The notes below the pieces were generated by a model that had not been told where the DNA came from, searched no databases, and saw only the letters and a program-made list of their open reading frames with translations. 8,212 nt of DNA, taken from Kiritimatiellota bacterium. Its GTDB lineage: Bacteria; Verrucomicrobiota; Lentisphaeria; Victivallales; JAADHT01. How positions within the stretch are numbered: position 1 is the first letter of the stretch; each line of letters begins with the position of its first letter. Made by a program: the position numbers and the translations under genes. Positions 6,964 to 8,212 of this stretch are shown piece by piece. Location: positions 1 to 8,212 of the forward strand of contig JAADHT010000143.1 of NCBI GenBank assembly GCA_013151705.1, given 5' to 3'.

Positions 6964-7914
6964 TCAATACGAGAGCATCTCCATCAGTCGTATGCCGGAA
7001 AGGGCGTCGTCATGCGAGGGAAACATATCCCATCGCTCGCCCGCGATATATTCGTACATCGTGTCATGCCCCTTGCCATACACATGGTCGATAGTGAAAT
7101 CCATTTCGGGCTTGGTCATTCCATCCACATCCCAGAAATCGATGGTGTTCAAGTTCGTTCCAGAGAGTCTAACGGTACCCTTTTCCGCTATCAGAGTGAA
7201 TTCGGTTAGATAGTTTTTGTTGAAGGTGCTCACAGTGGCGTTTATCGTGCCGACGGCGCCGGACGAGAACTTGCAGACGGCCGAGACGGAGTCGTAGACC
7301 TCCAATCCGCGCAGATCGCCGCCTATGCCTTTGGATTCAACAACGTCGCCGAAAAAGAAATGCACCATGTCCACGTAATGACTCGCCTGGGTGTAGAGCA
7401 CCCCGCCGTCGAGCTCCTTCGTTCCGTGCCAGCCTATTTGGAAATAGGCGTCGTTGCGGTTCCAGAATATGTTGCAGACGAACTGGTGGACTTTACCCAA
7501 AGCTCCGTCGTCTATCAGCTTTTTGATATATGCGACCAGTGGATTGTAGCGATTTTGATAGACTGGCAACAGGGTCTTGCCAGCCTTGTCGACGCGCCTT
7601 AGCAGTTCGTAGGCCTCGCGCAGAGTGAGTGAGAGCGGTTTCTCGCATACGATATACGGAACGTCCGTCGTCTCCGCGATTTCCGCGGCATGCCTGGGAT
7701 GCATGCCCGACGGCGTCAAAACCGAAATGACATCCACACCCTTGATATCCCGGAAATCCGTGACATACGGCACTCCGGCTTCCTCCGCTATGAATTTCGC
7801 CCGTTCCTCATTAATATCGCAAACAATCGCCAACTCAACGCCTTCCACGGCGTCAATCGCCTCGCGGTGGCGCTTTGATATTCTTCCACACCCGACTAAA
7901 GCTATTTTTTTCAT
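6964..7914 (-). CDS. Gfo/Idh/MocA-family NAD(P)-dependent dehydrogenase, WlbA-like
   Basis: The 316-residue protein opens with a Rossmann dinucleotide-binding motif, KKIALVGCGRISKRH (2-16), followed by the acidic VCDIN turn (31-35). It has the family CEKP motif (90-93, catalytic Lys92) and GGVLYTQASHYVD (170-182), with the probable catalytic His179 and metal/substrate-side Asp182. The overall pattern, including the QNRYNP segment (120-125), most resembles WlbA-type enzymes, which oxidise UDP-N-acetylglucosaminuronate at C3 in the synthesis of diacetylated mannuronic sugars for O-antigen. Other Gfo/Idh substrates remain possible. The ATG at 7914 is chosen because it starts the Rossmann strand and has GGAG 10 nt upstream; an in-frame ATG at 7998 adds 28 residues without family similarity or a ribosome site. 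The next gene, atpA, begins 20 nt after its stop, so the two are probably co-transcribed, an unusual pairing. Confidence 0.85.
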   Translation of the reverse strand: MKKIALVGCGRISKRHREAIDAVEGVELAIVCDINEERAKFIAEEAGVPYVTDFRDIKGVDVISVLTPSGMHPRHAAEIAETTDVPYIVCEKPLSLTLREAYELLRRVDKAGKTLLPVYQNRYNPLVAYIKKLIDDGALGKVHQFVCNIFWNRNDAYFQIGWHGTKELDGGVLYTQASHYVDMVHFFFGDVVESKGIGGDLRGLEVYDSVSAVCKFSSGAVGTINATVSTFNKNYLTEFTLIAEKGTVRLSGTNLNTIDFWDVDGMTKPEMDFTIDHVYGKGHDTMYEYIAGERWDMFPSHDDALSGIRLMEMLSY

Positions 7915-8212
7915 TACAATGGTACTCCATCCTGCAAAATTCCGCGCGTCTATGGATTTCAGCGCTTCAAGTATCCGGCATTCTTGAACAACCCGCATCG
8001 TATTCGGAATCTACATCAATTTCAGGACGATGCAAAGGTCAATCCCCAAGATGGGTGAAATTCGTCACTCTTCACCGCCAAGGAACCAAGAGCGCCAAGC
8101 TCGCGCGGTCGTTCAGACTTTCGCAACTGGCTCTAATGTTTTGGAATTTGAGCCGTTCGAGTTCCTAATTTGTTCCGCTTGGACTACAACCTCACCATCG
8201 ACCTTACGTCGG
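7915..8212. other. Region upstream of the dehydrogenase, no gene recognised
   Basis: About 300 nt before the dehydrogenase start contain no coding frame I can support. On the minus strand TTGACC (8037-8042) and TTGCAT (8030-8035) occur before TAGATT (8009-8014), but the spacings (22 and 15 nt) are poor, so no promoter is called. A short degenerate repeat is listed separately. Confidence 0.4.
8071..8100. repeat. Short degenerate GCCAAGG-type repeat
   Basis: The stretch ttcaccgccaaggaaccaag followed by agcgccaagc is built from about three 9-nt units around gccaagga. It resembles the short repeats of the type 'accgccaaggacgccaag' that I recall as scattered between genes in some environmental bacterial genomes. 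Only one short copy is present here, so its status as a dispersed element is a guess. Confidence 0.3.

Noticed and set aside
6146..7213. 355-codon open frame on the plus strand across the start of atpA and the end of the dehydrogenase gene
   Set aside because: It lies antisense to two proteins with clear family motifs, has no ribosome site or recognisable domain, and crosses a gene boundary; it is a shadow frame.

Overview
The window is a chromosomal segment from a bacterium, probably Gram-negative, with a moderate base composition and many CGCG-containing words. The evidence for the organism is the ammonium-transporter/PII pair behind a textbook sigma-54 promoter, a GT-C membrane glycosyltransferase, a WlbA-like nucleotide-sugar dehydrogenase and an F1 ATP synthase alpha subunit. 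A deep-branching lineage, for example in the PVC superphylum, would fit the unusual PII and AtpA proteins, but the lineage cannot be fixed from this sequence. No rRNA, tRNA or CRISPR array was seen.

Layout, left to right. (1) Positions 1-748 form a small accessory island: a Phd/YefM-type antitoxin gene and a PIN-domain toxin gene on the minus strand. They have a clear promoter and a tandem operator, and are bracketed by two inverted copies of a ~105-108 bp repeat. Each repeat carries a 45-48 nt near-perfect palindrome at its outer end. The left copy cuts into the 3' end of the toxin gene, so the toxin lacks the C-terminal half of its catalytic domain. (2) Positions 811-2388, minus: a polytopic GT39/ArnT-like glycosyltransferase. 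(3) A ~590 bp intergenic region holds a sigma-70-type promoter for the glycosyltransferase and a perfect -24/-12 sigma-54 promoter facing right. (4) Positions 2982-4722, plus: glnK (PII) and amt, a nitrogen-limitation operon. (5) Positions 4754-7914, minus and convergent with amt: a Gfo/Idh/MocA (WlbA-like) dehydrogenase followed 20 nt later by an F1 ATP synthase alpha-subunit gene.

The most striking feature is that this AtpA is not normal. A complete ~508-residue alpha subunit continues in frame through a ~70-residue acidic helical linker into a complete PTS EIIA type-2 (PtsN/IIA-Ntr-like) domain with both conserved histidines. It is a 729-residue fusion. The gene lies outside an atp operon, since neither atpH nor atpG flanks it, and it sits 31 bp from the convergent glnK-amt operon. 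That PII protein has lost the tyrosine that GlnD uridylylates (Tyr51 is Ile). Together these suggest, by inference, a locus where a phosphorylatable nitrogen-PTS sensor domain is built into the ATP synthase rotor-stator head, next to a PII/Amt system that does not use classical uridylylation.

The glycosyltransferase and the WlbA-like enzyme both point to surface polysaccharide or lipid A/O-antigen work, but they are separated by the nitrogen genes and nothing shows they act together.
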